Assembly: GCA_900551505.1 (NCBI GenBank)
Contig: URWK01000021.1
Coordinates: 1 to 12,274 of the forward strand
DNA length: 12,274 bases
Origin: an uncultured Ruminococcus sp.
Lineage (GTDB): Bacteria; Bacillota; Clostridia; Oscillospirales; Ruminococcaceae
Direction of reading: 5' to 3'
The notes beneath the pieces were generated by a model. That model made no database searches. It worked only from the letters and a program-made list of their open reading frames with translations, and was not told the origin of the DNA. Positions 1 through 6,248 of the stretch are shown here, in pieces (positions within the stretch are counted from its first letter, which is position 1; every line of letters begins with the position of its first letter). Position numbers and translations under genes: made by a program.

Positions 1-90
1 TTCTCCTTTTTCTCCTCTCTATTCTCCCCCCCCGCCTTTCTATTTTTGGGCGGTCCGCCGGCCCGCTCCCCCCCCCTCGCCCGATAAAAA
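1..90. other. Low-complexity, pyrimidine-rich window end with poly-C runs
   Basis: These bases are almost entirely C and T on the plus strand, with uninterrupted runs of 8 C (26-33) and 9 C (68-76) and a GC-rich patch around 48-66 that can fold as a tiny hairpin. No gene is seen. The composition is unlike the rest of the window. Read on the other strand it is G-rich with poly-G runs, which are a known artefact of two-colour sequencing chemistry. I infer low-quality contig-end sequence, though a real low-complexity tract downstream of the HEPN gene cannot be excluded. Confidence 0.6.
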
Positions 91-94
91 GTAT

Positions 95-535
95 TTACTT
101 TTTGTTCGTCCTGTGATAGCTGATATAGTCAAAACGTATCTGTTCCGTAATGAAATCCAGCATTTCGCCGGTAGCTTTCATAAGGCTGTCCATAGTTTCC
201 GTATCTATGTCAAGTGCTATATCCGCAGGATACCTTGTTTCAATGTAGTACCTGTTGAGCGTGGCACTCTGGGAAAGCCACTGTGAAAAATGTTCGTCGC
301 ACTGAATAGCCTGTTTACAGAGCCATGTTAAATTGTGTCCGTCATAAAGTCTGTGCTTCTTGAAAAGCATATAGCCTTTAAGTGCCTTTTCTATGCACTG
401 CTGACAATGGAATGCAACATTGTTGTAACATCTCTCGTCTTCAAGCAGGCACTTAGCAGCCAGCATATCCGAATACGCATAAAACAACCAGTCAAAATAT
501 CTTCTGCTGTCGTTATCTCTGTAGCCTCTACCCAT
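95..535 (-). CDS. HEPN-domain protein
   Basis: The product is a 146-residue, mostly helical protein that I assign to the HEPN superfamily (Pfam HEPN, PF05168 type). The visible signature is the order AFHCQQCIEKALKGYM (41-56), then GHNL (66-69), then NRYYIETRYPAD (94-105); the first block matches the family's Q-x2-E-K-x-L-K helix and the last its Y-x-x-T-R-Y-P element. An R-x4-H arrangement is present (R62 to H67), which resembles the HEPN ribonuclease motif, but I cannot tell whether it sits at the right helix end to be catalytic. It is the last gene of the minus-strand unit. Its ATG overlaps the end of the MNT-like gene by 8 bp, so the two are probably translationally coupled. HEPN/MNT pairs are often toxin-antitoxin modules or AMP-transfer pairs; a role here is inference only. 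The low-complexity end begins just past its stop codon. Confidence 0.75.
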   Translation of the reverse strand: MGRGYRDNDSRRYFDWLFYAYSDMLAAKCLLEDERCYNNVAFHCQQCIEKALKGYMLFKKHRLYDGHNLTWLCKQAIQCDEHFSQWLSQSATLNRYYIETRYPADIALDIDTETMDSLMKATGEMLDFITEQIRFDYISYHRTNKK

Positions 536-833
536 AAATCACCACCCCCGTATTGTTTACCTTCCAGGCGAAAGCTCCCGTCTGGTTCTTGAATTTCTCC
601 CATTCCTTACTTCTGTAAAGTATAAGGTCATATGGAATCTTGCTGTCAATGTCGATATAAAGCTTCTGTTCAAGTTCTGAAATACTCGGCACGTCATCGG
701 GAACTATAAGACAAAGTTTGAAACTGTTAAGTTCCCCATCAAATCCTACTTTCTTACTTACAATCAAAATCTTTTCGGGATTGCAGGCAGAAATCAGTTT
801 TTCCGCAACTTCACTGATATATTTGTTTTCCAT
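528..833 (-). CDS. Degenerate minimal nucleotidyltransferase (MNT-like) protein paired with HEPN
   Basis: This 101-residue protein has the length and layout of a minimal nucleotidyltransferase (pol beta superfamily): an N-terminal helix, a strand (KILIVS, 21-26), a second strand (FKLCLIVPDD), a helix (SELEQKLYIDI) and a third strand (PYDLILY). The family active site, G-S-x10-D-x-D, is not preserved. The GS position reads V-S, and the D-x-D position reads S-F-K or F-K-L depending on alignment by one residue. Only the third-strand Asp (YDL) remains. It is therefore probably inactive as a transferase, or a distant relative. The start is supported by AAAGGGTG (841-848) 7 nt upstream of ATG. It lies 37 bp after aroK with no terminator between them and overlaps the HEPN gene by 8 bp. 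The family call rests on size, fold pattern and partner gene rather than on an intact motif. Confidence 0.55.
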   Translation of the reverse strand: MENKYISEVAEKLISACNPEKILIVSKKVGFDGELNSFKLCLIVPDDVPSISELEQKLYIDIDSKIPYDLILYRSKEWEKFKNQTGAFAWKVNNTGVVIYG

Positions 834-870
834 TTCCGAACACCCTTTCTATCGTTTTTTATTGTCAAAT

Positions 871-1389
871 TTATTTTGAACGGACTTTTATAATCATCAC
901 AACCCTTCTCGCAATCTGCAAGGGGGCTTCATCGCTGTTCATGTTTATGATTATGGAACAATTCTTTTTGTATACCGAAAATCTGTTGTCATAGATTTCG
1001 TGCAATTGTTTTTTTGTATTCTTCATAACAATGGGGCGGTTTCTGTCGCCTGCAATTCTCTTGTAGCAGGTTTCAAACGGAAGATTAAGAAAGACCACTT
1101 CACCCGATAATTTTGCAATTTCTGCATTTTCGGAGCTGAGCATCGCACCGCCTCCGCAGGCTATTACAGTACCCGAATTTCTCTCTGAAATTTCTTTAAT
1201 ATACTGTGTTTCAAGCTGTCTGAAAGCTTTTTCGCCGTCCTGCTCGAAAATTTTCGGAATAGTCTTCCCTGCCTTAGCCTCTATATAACTGTCAAGGTCA
1301 ATATATGCCATACCTTTATTTCTTGCAATTATTCTGCCTATAGTCGTCTTACCGCACCCCATAAATCCGCAAAGATATATATTTTTCAT
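871..1389 (-). CDS. aroK: Shikimate kinase
   Basis: Shikimate kinase (172 aa, normal length) is a cytosolic P-loop kinase that phosphorylates shikimate at the 3-hydroxyl using ATP, the fifth step of chorismate synthesis. Visible features are a Walker A motif GFMGCGKTT (8-16), the DLD motif (31-33) that binds Mg2+ and substrate, R57 and E60 in the FRQLE element, the GGG Walker-B-like loop (79-81), the lid DRNRP (115-119) with its ATP-binding arginine, and R136 in YDNRF. All expected catalytic positions are present. Its ATG overlaps the aroE stop as ATGA (4 bp), typical of translational coupling, and the two enzymes act consecutively. aroK and aroL products are isozymes of one reaction; aroK is used here as the general symbol. 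Confidence 0.95.
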   Translation of the reverse strand: MKNIYLCGFMGCGKTTIGRIIARNKGMAYIDLDSYIEAKAGKTIPKIFEQDGEKAFRQLETQYIKEISERNSGTVIACGGGAMLSSENAEIAKLSGEVVFLNLPFETCYKRIAGDRNRPIVMKNTKKQLHEIYDNRFSVYKKNCSIIINMNSDEAPLQIARRVVMIIKVRSK

Positions 1390-2225
1390 CTGAAATCCTC
1401 ATTAACTTTCTTCTCTGCCGACCTGATTATTTCTGAAACCTGTTCTTCGGTGTAACTGTCGCCGTTCCAGATTTCGTGTGCAGCAACTGCCTGACCTACA
1501 AGCATAGCCATACCGCCTACAGCGGTCTTGCCGAGGGCTTCCGCTTTCTTTACGAGAACGGTTTTAACGGGGTTGTATATTGCGTCAAAGAAGTAATCAC
1601 AATTTTCAATTACTTCATCGCTTACAGGACAATTGTTGCCGTTAGGGTACATTCCTACGGGAGTTGAGTTAAGCAGTACATCATACTTGCCGGAAATTTC
1701 AGAAATGGCAGTTAATTTTACAGTTGAAGCGGGATATTTTTTTTTCAGTTCCTCAAGCAGATTTTTAACTTTACCGTCAGGATTTCTGACCGCTATTGTA
1801 AGTTCCGCTCCGTGACGTAATGCTTCAACTGCCATCATTCTTCCCGCTCCGCCTGCTCCCACAAGCAAAACTTTTCCGGAAAGCGGAAATCTCTCTACAG
1901 ACCTTAAAAATCCTACACAATCGGTATTGTAACCTCTTGAAATTCCGTCCTTTGTGTATACGCAGTTAACCGCATTATAACGTTCTGCCGTTTCGTCAAG
2001 TTCGTCAAGATACTGAATTATTTCCGTCTTGTGTGGAATAGTTATATTATAGCCGCTGAGCTTCTTCAAATCTCCCGACTTTCCCGCAAGTTCCTCCGGT
2101 GCTATATCCATGCAGATATATTTCGCCCTGCGTCCTGCGATTTCAAACAATTTCTCATGTATGAACGGAGACATCGAATGGCCGAGCGGATGACCTATAA
2201 GCACATATTTTTCTGTATTAATCAT
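1386..2225 (-). CDS. aroE: Shikimate dehydrogenase
   Basis: NADP-dependent shikimate dehydrogenase (279 aa, normal length) reduces 3-dehydroshikimate to shikimate in the cytosol. The N-terminal substrate domain shows GHPLGHSMSP (11-20, with the two shikimate-binding serines), NITIPHK ending in the catalytic lysine K66, NAVN (84-87), and YNTD with the catalytic aspartate D102. The C-terminal Rossmann domain shows the dinucleotide loop GAGGAGR (123-129), NSTPVGM, and the late GGMAMLVGQA element that packs the nicotinamide and substrate. It starts 7 bp after fabD ends and overlaps aroK by 4 bp. The ribosome site is weak (GAGT region), so it may depend on coupling to fabD translation. It is catalytically intact as far as can be read. 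Confidence 0.95.
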   Translation of the reverse strand: MINTEKYVLIGHPLGHSMSPFIHEKLFEIAGRRAKYICMDIAPEELAGKSGDLKKLSGYNITIPHKTEIIQYLDELDETAERYNAVNCVYTKDGISRGYNTDCVGFLRSVERFPLSGKVLLVGAGGAGRMMAVEALRHGAELTIAVRNPDGKVKNLLEELKKKYPASTVKLTAISEISGKYDVLLNSTPVGMYPNGNNCPVSDEVIENCDYFFDAIYNPVKTVLVKKAEALGKTAVGGMAMLVGQAVAAHEIWNGDSYTEEQVSEIIRSAEKKVNEDFR

Positions 2226-2232
2226 ATTTTAC

Positions 2233-3159
2233 TCACGCCTTTTTAAGTTCTTCGAGTGCCTTTTCAAGTGTTGCATTATTTTCTATGTTAAGTGCTGTAG
2301 CTTCTTTAAGAGTCTTCTTTACAAGCCCTGTGAGAACCTTATTAGGTCCAAGCTCTATAAATGTATCAAATCCGTCCTTGCTCATCTCAGCCATTTCGGA
2401 AGTGAATTTTACAGGTGACACAATGTGTTTCGCAAGCAGTGAAGGCATATCCGAAAAGTCCTTCAATTCAGTTCCGAGAACGTTTGAATAGAATTTCACT
2501 GACGGAGCATTGAATTTCACATCTTTAATCTTTGAGTAAAATTCTTCGGAAGCTTCTCTCATAAGCTCGGAGTGAAAAGCTGATGCAACTTTTAACGGAA
2601 TACATCTTGCACCTGCTCCCGAAAGTGCTTCCACAGCCTTTGAAACTGCGGACTGTTCGCCTGCAATTACAGTCTGGGCAGGTGAATTGTAATTTACCGG
2701 TACAACATAGCCGTCAATTTCCCTGCAAATTTCCTCTATCTTTTCGGCAGGAAGTTTCATAACCGCAACCATGCTACCCTTGTTCTTTTCCGCACATTTT
2801 TCCATAGCTTCGGCTCTTGCACTTATAACCTTAAAACCGTCTTCGAGTGAAAGCATTCCGGAAGCAACCATTGAAGCGTATTCGCCGAGTGAATGACCTG
2901 CTACCGCTTCAAATGCTATGCCGTTCTTCTTCGCTACTTCAAAAGCAAGTAATGAAGTCGCCATAATTGCAGGCTGTGAATAGATTGTGCGGTTAAGTTT
3001 CGCATCGTCTTCCCCGAATACTATATCACGGAGAGAATATCCGAGAACCTTTTCGGCGGTTTCGTATATGCTGTTAAATTCCTGATTGTCATTCAGTAAA
3101 TCCTGTCCCATTTTAAGATACTGAGAACCCTGTCCCGAAAATAAAAATACTGTTTTCAT
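2233..3159 (-). CDS. fabD: Malonyl-CoA:ACP transacylase
   Basis: FabD (308 aa, normal length) moves the malonyl group from malonyl-CoA to the phosphopantetheine arm of ACP, giving the extender unit used by FabH and FabF. Visible features are the N-terminal FSGQGSQ loop, the nucleophile elbow GHSLGEY with S90, R115 in SARAEAM that binds the malonyl carboxylate, H196 in AFHSELM as catalytic base, and the C-terminal ELGPNKVL motif. It heads the minus-strand unit. The ATG at 3157-3159 is the only good start: the frame is closed by TGA four codons upstream, and no clear Shine-Dalgarno sequence precedes it. In related Clostridia fabD usually lies inside the fab operon between fabK and fabG; here it is divergent from that operon and followed by aroE and aroK. 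Confidence 0.96.
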   Translation of the reverse strand: MKTVFLFSGQGSQYLKMGQDLLNDNQEFNSIYETAEKVLGYSLRDIVFGEDDAKLNRTIYSQPAIMATSLLAFEVAKKNGIAFEAVAGHSLGEYASMVASGMLSLEDGFKVISARAEAMEKCAEKNKGSMVAVMKLPAEKIEEICREIDGYVVPVNYNSPAQTVIAGEQSAVSKAVEALSGAGARCIPLKVASAFHSELMREASEEFYSKIKDVKFNAPSVKFYSNVLGTELKDFSDMPSLLAKHIVSPVKFTSEMAEMSKDGFDTFIELGPNKVLTGLVKKTLKEATALNIENNATLEKALEELKKA

Positions 3160-3224
3160 ATGCTTTTTACGTCATTACCCTGATAAAGTAATGTTTCCTT
3201 TCGTAAGTTTATGTTTATGAATAT

Positions 3225-3254
3225 ATAATAGCACAGTTACCTGCAAGTTGTCTA
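3225..3254 (-). promoter_or_regulatory. Candidate promoter for fabD-aroE-aroK
   Basis: Reading the minus strand, TAGACA (3254 to 3249) is followed after 18 nt by TATTAT (3230 to 3225). The TATTAT is preceded by TGC, which makes an extended -10 element. Transcription would start near 3218, giving a leader of about 60 nt before fabD. This is by eye; several AT-rich alternatives exist nearby. Confidence 0.45.
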
Positions 3255-3267
3255 TCTTTTTACCATG

Positions 3268-3307
3268 CAACTATTTTATCATAATTAATGCATAAAATTC
3301 AACTATT
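3268..3307. repeat. AT-rich dyad flanked by a CAACTATT direct repeat
   Basis: ATTTTAT (3273-3279) and ATAAAAT (3292-3298) are perfect inverted arms, and CAT/ATG just inside them extend the pairing with one bulged base. The direct repeat CAACTATT occurs at 3268-3275 and again at 3300-3307, a 32-bp offset, about three helical turns, so both copies lie on one DNA face. The block sits between the two divergent promoters and is a candidate regulator site. No known FapR or FabT operator consensus is recognisable in it. Confidence 0.4.
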
Positions 3308-3333
3308 ATAAATGTTTTTTTTGTGCATAGTAT

Positions 3334-3348
3334 GGAAACTTAATTTCC
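3334..3348. repeat. Short palindrome GGAAA-N5-TTTCC
   Basis: GGAAA (3334-3338) and TTTCC (3344-3348) are perfect inverted arms around CTTAA. The element lies about 80 bp upstream of the proposed fabH -35 box. A 5-bp dyad can occur by chance in this AT-rich gap, so its value as an operator is tentative. Confidence 0.25.
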
Positions 3349-3426
3349 TTGGACTTAAATAACATTATGTTCATTGCAAAACCTCCGAAAATAGATTAAA
3401 ATAAAATTGATATGCTTAATAACATT

Positions 3427-3454
3427 TTAACATAACATTGCGTTTTACTATAAA
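3427..3454 (+). promoter_or_regulatory. Candidate sigma-A promoter for the fabH-accA operon
   Basis: TTAACA (3427-3432) and TATAAA (3449-3454) are 16 nt apart and lie just upstream of fabH, giving a start near 3461 and a leader of about 35 nt. A second possible -35 (TTGATA, 3407-3412) has no well-spaced -10 partner. The region from 3160 to 3494 contains no convincing gene. Confidence 0.5.
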
Positions 3455-3481
3455 GCGGTTTTATAAAAATTTTTCTATTAC

Positions 3482-3487
3482 AGGAGG
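3482..3487 (+). promoter_or_regulatory. Ribosome binding site that fixes the fabH start
   Basis: A perfect AGGAGG lies 7 nt upstream of the TTG at 3495-3497. It sits inside the longer open frame that begins with TTG at 3438, so it argues that the 19 upstream codons are not translated. Confidence 0.85.
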
Positions 3488-3494
3488 ACATACT

Positions 3495-4490
3495 TTGCTT
3501 CAGGGAATAAATATATTGGGAACAGGAACTTATGTTCCTGAAAGAATTGTTACCAATGATGATTTTTCAAAGATAGTTGAAACAAGTGACGAATGGATTA
3601 CCACAAGAACAGGTATTTCTAAAAGACATATTTCAGGCGGTGAACCTACCTGGTACATGGCTGTGAATTCAGGCAGACAGGCAATTGAAAATTCAGGCAT
3701 AGACGTAAGCGAAATCGGTATGATTGTTTGTGCCAGCGTAAGCCCTGACTATGCTTTTCCGTCATTGTCGTGCATAGTGGAGAGAGAACTCAAAGCTAAA
3801 AATGCCTTTGCCATTGATGTGAATTGTGCTTGTGCAGGCTTCGTGTACGGTATCGACATCGCAAGAAGATACGTTGCTACAGGTGCGGTAAAATACGCCC
3901 TTATTATCGGGGCTGAAAACCTTTCTAAATTCGTAAATTACAGCGACCGCACAACCTGCGTACTGTTCGGGGACGGCTCGGCTTCATGCGTAATAGGTGC
4001 TTCCGAAAATATCTGCGGTTCTTTCCTCACGGCTGACGGAAACGGTGCTAAATTCCTTTCCTGTGCATTAATCAGCCCGAGAAACGCTTTCATGCCGGAA
4101 CAGAAAACTGAAATCGAAAGCGGTATACCTGCTCTTGAAAATAATTATATGCACATGGACGGCAAGGAAGTTTACAAGTTTGCTACTTCCGCAATGCCTG
4201 ATGCTGTTGTGAAAGCTTGCGAAGATGCCGGAATAACCGTTGATGACCTCGATATTATAATTCCTCATCAGGCAAATATACGCATTATTCAGACTTCCGC
4301 TTCCAGACTCGGCGTTTCGATGGACAAATTCTTTGTGAACATTCAGAATTACGGCAATACTTCAAGTGCAAGTATCGGAATAGGTCTTCACGAAGCAATC
4401 TCACAGAACAGAATTAAAAAAGGCGACAAAGTTTGTCTGGTCGGTTTCGGTGCAGGTCTTACGGTTGCGGGTCTTGTATTTGAATACTGA
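3495..4490 (+). CDS. fabH: Beta-ketoacyl-ACP synthase III
   Basis: FabH (331 aa) starts each fatty acid by condensing an acyl-CoA primer with malonyl-ACP. The thiolase-fold catalytic triad is complete: C113 in the ACAGF element, H258 in IIPHQANIRI, and N288 in NYGNTSSAS, with the same 30-residue His-Asn spacing as the E. coli enzyme. The late GFGAGLT motif is also present. I chose the TTG at 3495 because a perfect AGGAGG lies 7 nt before it, and because the protein then begins MLQGINILGTGTYVPE as FabH proteins normally do. An in-frame TTG at 3438 would add 19 residues (MRFTIKRFYKN...) with no family match and no ribosome site. It is the first gene of the operon, 32 bp before fabK. Primer preference (acetyl or branched) cannot be read from the sequence by eye. 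Confidence 0.96.
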   Translation: MLQGINILGTGTYVPERIVTNDDFSKIVETSDEWITTRTGISKRHISGGEPTWYMAVNSGRQAIENSGIDVSEIGMIVCASVSPDYAFPSLSCIVERELKAKNAFAIDVNCACAGFVYGIDIARRYVATGAVKYALIIGAENLSKFVNYSDRTTCVLFGDGSASCVIGASENICGSFLTADGNGAKFLSCALISPRNAFMPEQKTEIESGIPALENNYMHMDGKEVYKFATSAMPDAVVKACEDAGITVDDLDIIIPHQANIRIIQTSASRLGVSMDKFFVNIQNYGNTSSASIGIGLHEAISQNRIKKGDKVCLVGFGAGLTVAGLVFEY

Positions 4491-4522
4491 TAACTTACAG
4501 GTCAAAGGAGTGTTTTTTTACT

Positions 4523-5446
4523 ATGAAAACAAGAATTACTGAACTTTTGAATATAAAATATCCTATAATTCAGGGCGGTATGGCTTGGATTGCGGAAAGT
4601 ACACTTGCGGCTGCCGTTTCAAATGCAGGCGGTGCAGGTATAATTGCAGGCGGTTCAGCCCCTATAGATTATCTGCGTGACCAGATAAGAAAGGCTAAAG
4701 AACTTACCGATAAACCTTTCGGTGTAAACATCATGCTTATGAGTCCTAATGCCGAAGACCTCGCACAGCTCGTAATTGATGAAAAAGTTGCGTTCGTCAC
4801 AACAGGTGCAGGCAATCCGGGTAAATTCATTCCTGCCTGGAAGGAAGCAGGCATTAAGGTTATCCCTGTTATCCCGTCAGTTGCCCTCGCAAAGAGAATG
4901 GAACGAGCAGGTGCTGACGCTGTCGTTGCAGAAGGCACTGAAAGCGGTGGTCACATCGGCGAAAATACCACAATGTGTCTTGTTCCGCAGGTAGTCGATG
5001 CGGTTTCTATCCCTGTAATCGCCGCAGGCGGTATTGCAGACGGCAGAGGTATGGCGGCTTCATTCATGCTCGGGGCTGAAGGCATTCAGATGGGAACAGT
5101 ATTCCTCGCTTCCGAAGAATGTAAAGTAAGCGAAACTTACAAGAAACTCGTTGTTGATGCAAAGGACACGGACAGCATTGTAACAGGTCGTTTCACAGGT
5201 CACCCTTGCCGTAACGTAAAGACAAAATTCGCTAAGAAACTTCTCACATTCGAGAAAGACGGCGGTACTCCCGAAGAATTTGAAGAAATGACTGTAGGTT
5301 CTCTCAGAAAAGCCGTTCAGGACGGAAACCTTGAAGAAGGTTCTTTCCTCTGCGGAGCAATTGCGGGAATGATTAAGGAAATTAAGCCTTGCAGGACTAT
5401 AATTGAGGAAATAAACAGTCAGGCTGAAAAACTGCTCGGAAGATAA
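4523..5446 (+). CDS. fabK: Enoyl-ACP reductase II (FMN-dependent)
   Basis: FabK (307 aa) reduces trans-2-enoyl-ACP to acyl-ACP, the last step of each elongation cycle, using FMN and a reduced nicotinamide cofactor. It has the nitronate monooxygenase-like TIM barrel: N-terminal YPIIQGGMAWIA (13-24), PFGVNIML, the catalytic histidine H144 in TESGGHIGE, and the phosphate-binding IPVIAAGGIADG followed by GAEGIQMGTVFLA. H144 matches the position described for Streptococcus pneumoniae FabK. FabK enzymes are structurally unrelated to FabI and naturally insensitive to triclosan. AAAGGAG (4504-4510) lies 12 nt before the ATG. It is 32 bp after fabH and 31 bp before fabG. No fabI or fabL is in the window. 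Confidence 0.95.
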   Translation: MKTRITELLNIKYPIIQGGMAWIAESTLAAAVSNAGGAGIIAGGSAPIDYLRDQIRKAKELTDKPFGVNIMLMSPNAEDLAQLVIDEKVAFVTTGAGNPGKFIPAWKEAGIKVIPVIPSVALAKRMERAGADAVVAEGTESGGHIGENTTMCLVPQVVDAVSIPVIAAGGIADGRGMAASFMLGAEGIQMGTVFLASEECKVSETYKKLVVDAKDTDSIVTGRFTGHPCRNVKTKFAKKLLTFEKDGGTPEEFEEMTVGSLRKAVQDGNLEEGSFLCGAIAGMIKEIKPCRTIIEEINSQAEKLLGR

Positions 5447-5477
5447 ACATATATAATAAATTGGAGGAAATGGCAAA

Positions 5478-6212
5478 ATGGCTACAGCTTTAATCACAGG
5501 TTCATCAAGAGGTATCGGAGCTTCAATAGCTCTCAGACTCGCTAAAGATGGTTTCAATATCGCTTTCAATGATATTTCTGATGCAATGTTTGAAAATAAC
5601 GATATTATCGAAAAATGCAAGGCTCTCGGAGTAGAATGTGAATACTTCATCGCAGACGTTTCAAAATATGCCGATTGTGAAAACATGGTAAAGGCAGTCA
5701 AGGAACGTTTCGGCTCTGTTGACGTTCTCGTAAACAACGCAGGTATCACCCGTGACGGTCTGCTTGTCAGAATGTCCGAAGAAAATTACGACAAGGTTAT
5801 TGCGGTAAACCAGAAAAGCGTTTTCAATATGACAAAACTTGTCGGTGCAATGATGATGCGTCAGAGAAACGGAAAAATTATAAATATTTCTTCTGTTGTC
5901 GGAATTTACGGAAATCCGGGACAGTTCAATTACTCAGCCACCAAGGCGGCTATTATCGGCATGACCAAGACAGCCGCAAAGGAACTCGGTTCTCGTAACG
6001 TCCGTGTAAATGCCGTTGCTCCGGGATTTATCAAAACACCTATGACCGATGCCCTCACAGAAGAACAGAAAAACGCTATGCTTGCTCAGGTGGCAATGCG
6101 CCGTTACGGCGAAGTCGAAGAAATCGCAAATGTTGTTGCTTTCCTCGCTTCCGACCAGTCAAGTTACGTCACGGGTCAGGTTATTGAAGTCAGTGGCGGT
6201 ATTTCAATGTAA
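5478..6212 (+). CDS. fabG: 3-oxoacyl-ACP reductase
   Basis: FabG (244 aa, typical) is the NADPH-dependent short-chain dehydrogenase that reduces beta-ketoacyl-ACP to beta-hydroxyacyl-ACP. The Rossmann fold shows TGSSRGIG (7-14), the ADVS motif (59-62), NNAG (86-89), and the full active-site tetrad N111, S139, Y152 and K156 (NYSATK). The PGFIKTPM loop and the C-terminal SSYVTGQVIEVSGG match the family and mark a complete C-terminus. GGAGG at 5463-5467 is 10 nt before the ATG. It sits between fabK and fabF, where its product is needed. SDR proteins are easily mis-assigned, but operon position and the complete motif set make FabG secure. Confidence 0.95.
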   Translation: MATALITGSSRGIGASIALRLAKDGFNIAFNDISDAMFENNDIIEKCKALGVECEYFIADVSKYADCENMVKAVKERFGSVDVLVNNAGITRDGLLVRMSEENYDKVIAVNQKSVFNMTKLVGAMMMRQRNGKIINISSVVGIYGNPGQFNYSATKAAIIGMTKTAAKELGSRNVRVNAVAPGFIKTPMTDALTEEQKNAMLAQVAMRRYGEVEEIANVVAFLASDQSSYVTGQVIEVSGGISM

Positions 6213-6248
6213 TCACTGCAAATTAAAGAGATAAGGTAAGGTTATTTT

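Noticed and set aside
863..868. Perfect TTGACA on the minus strand between aroK and the MNT-like gene, a possible separate promoter for the MNT/HEPN pair.
   Set aside because: At 16-18 nt downstream there is only GGGTGT-like sequence, no -10 box, so it is probably chance in the gap.
5060..5749. Long open frame (229 codons) on the minus strand across the fabK-fabG junction.
   Set aside because: It is antisense to two enzymes with complete motif sets, has no recognisable domain, and reflects codon bias of the true genes.
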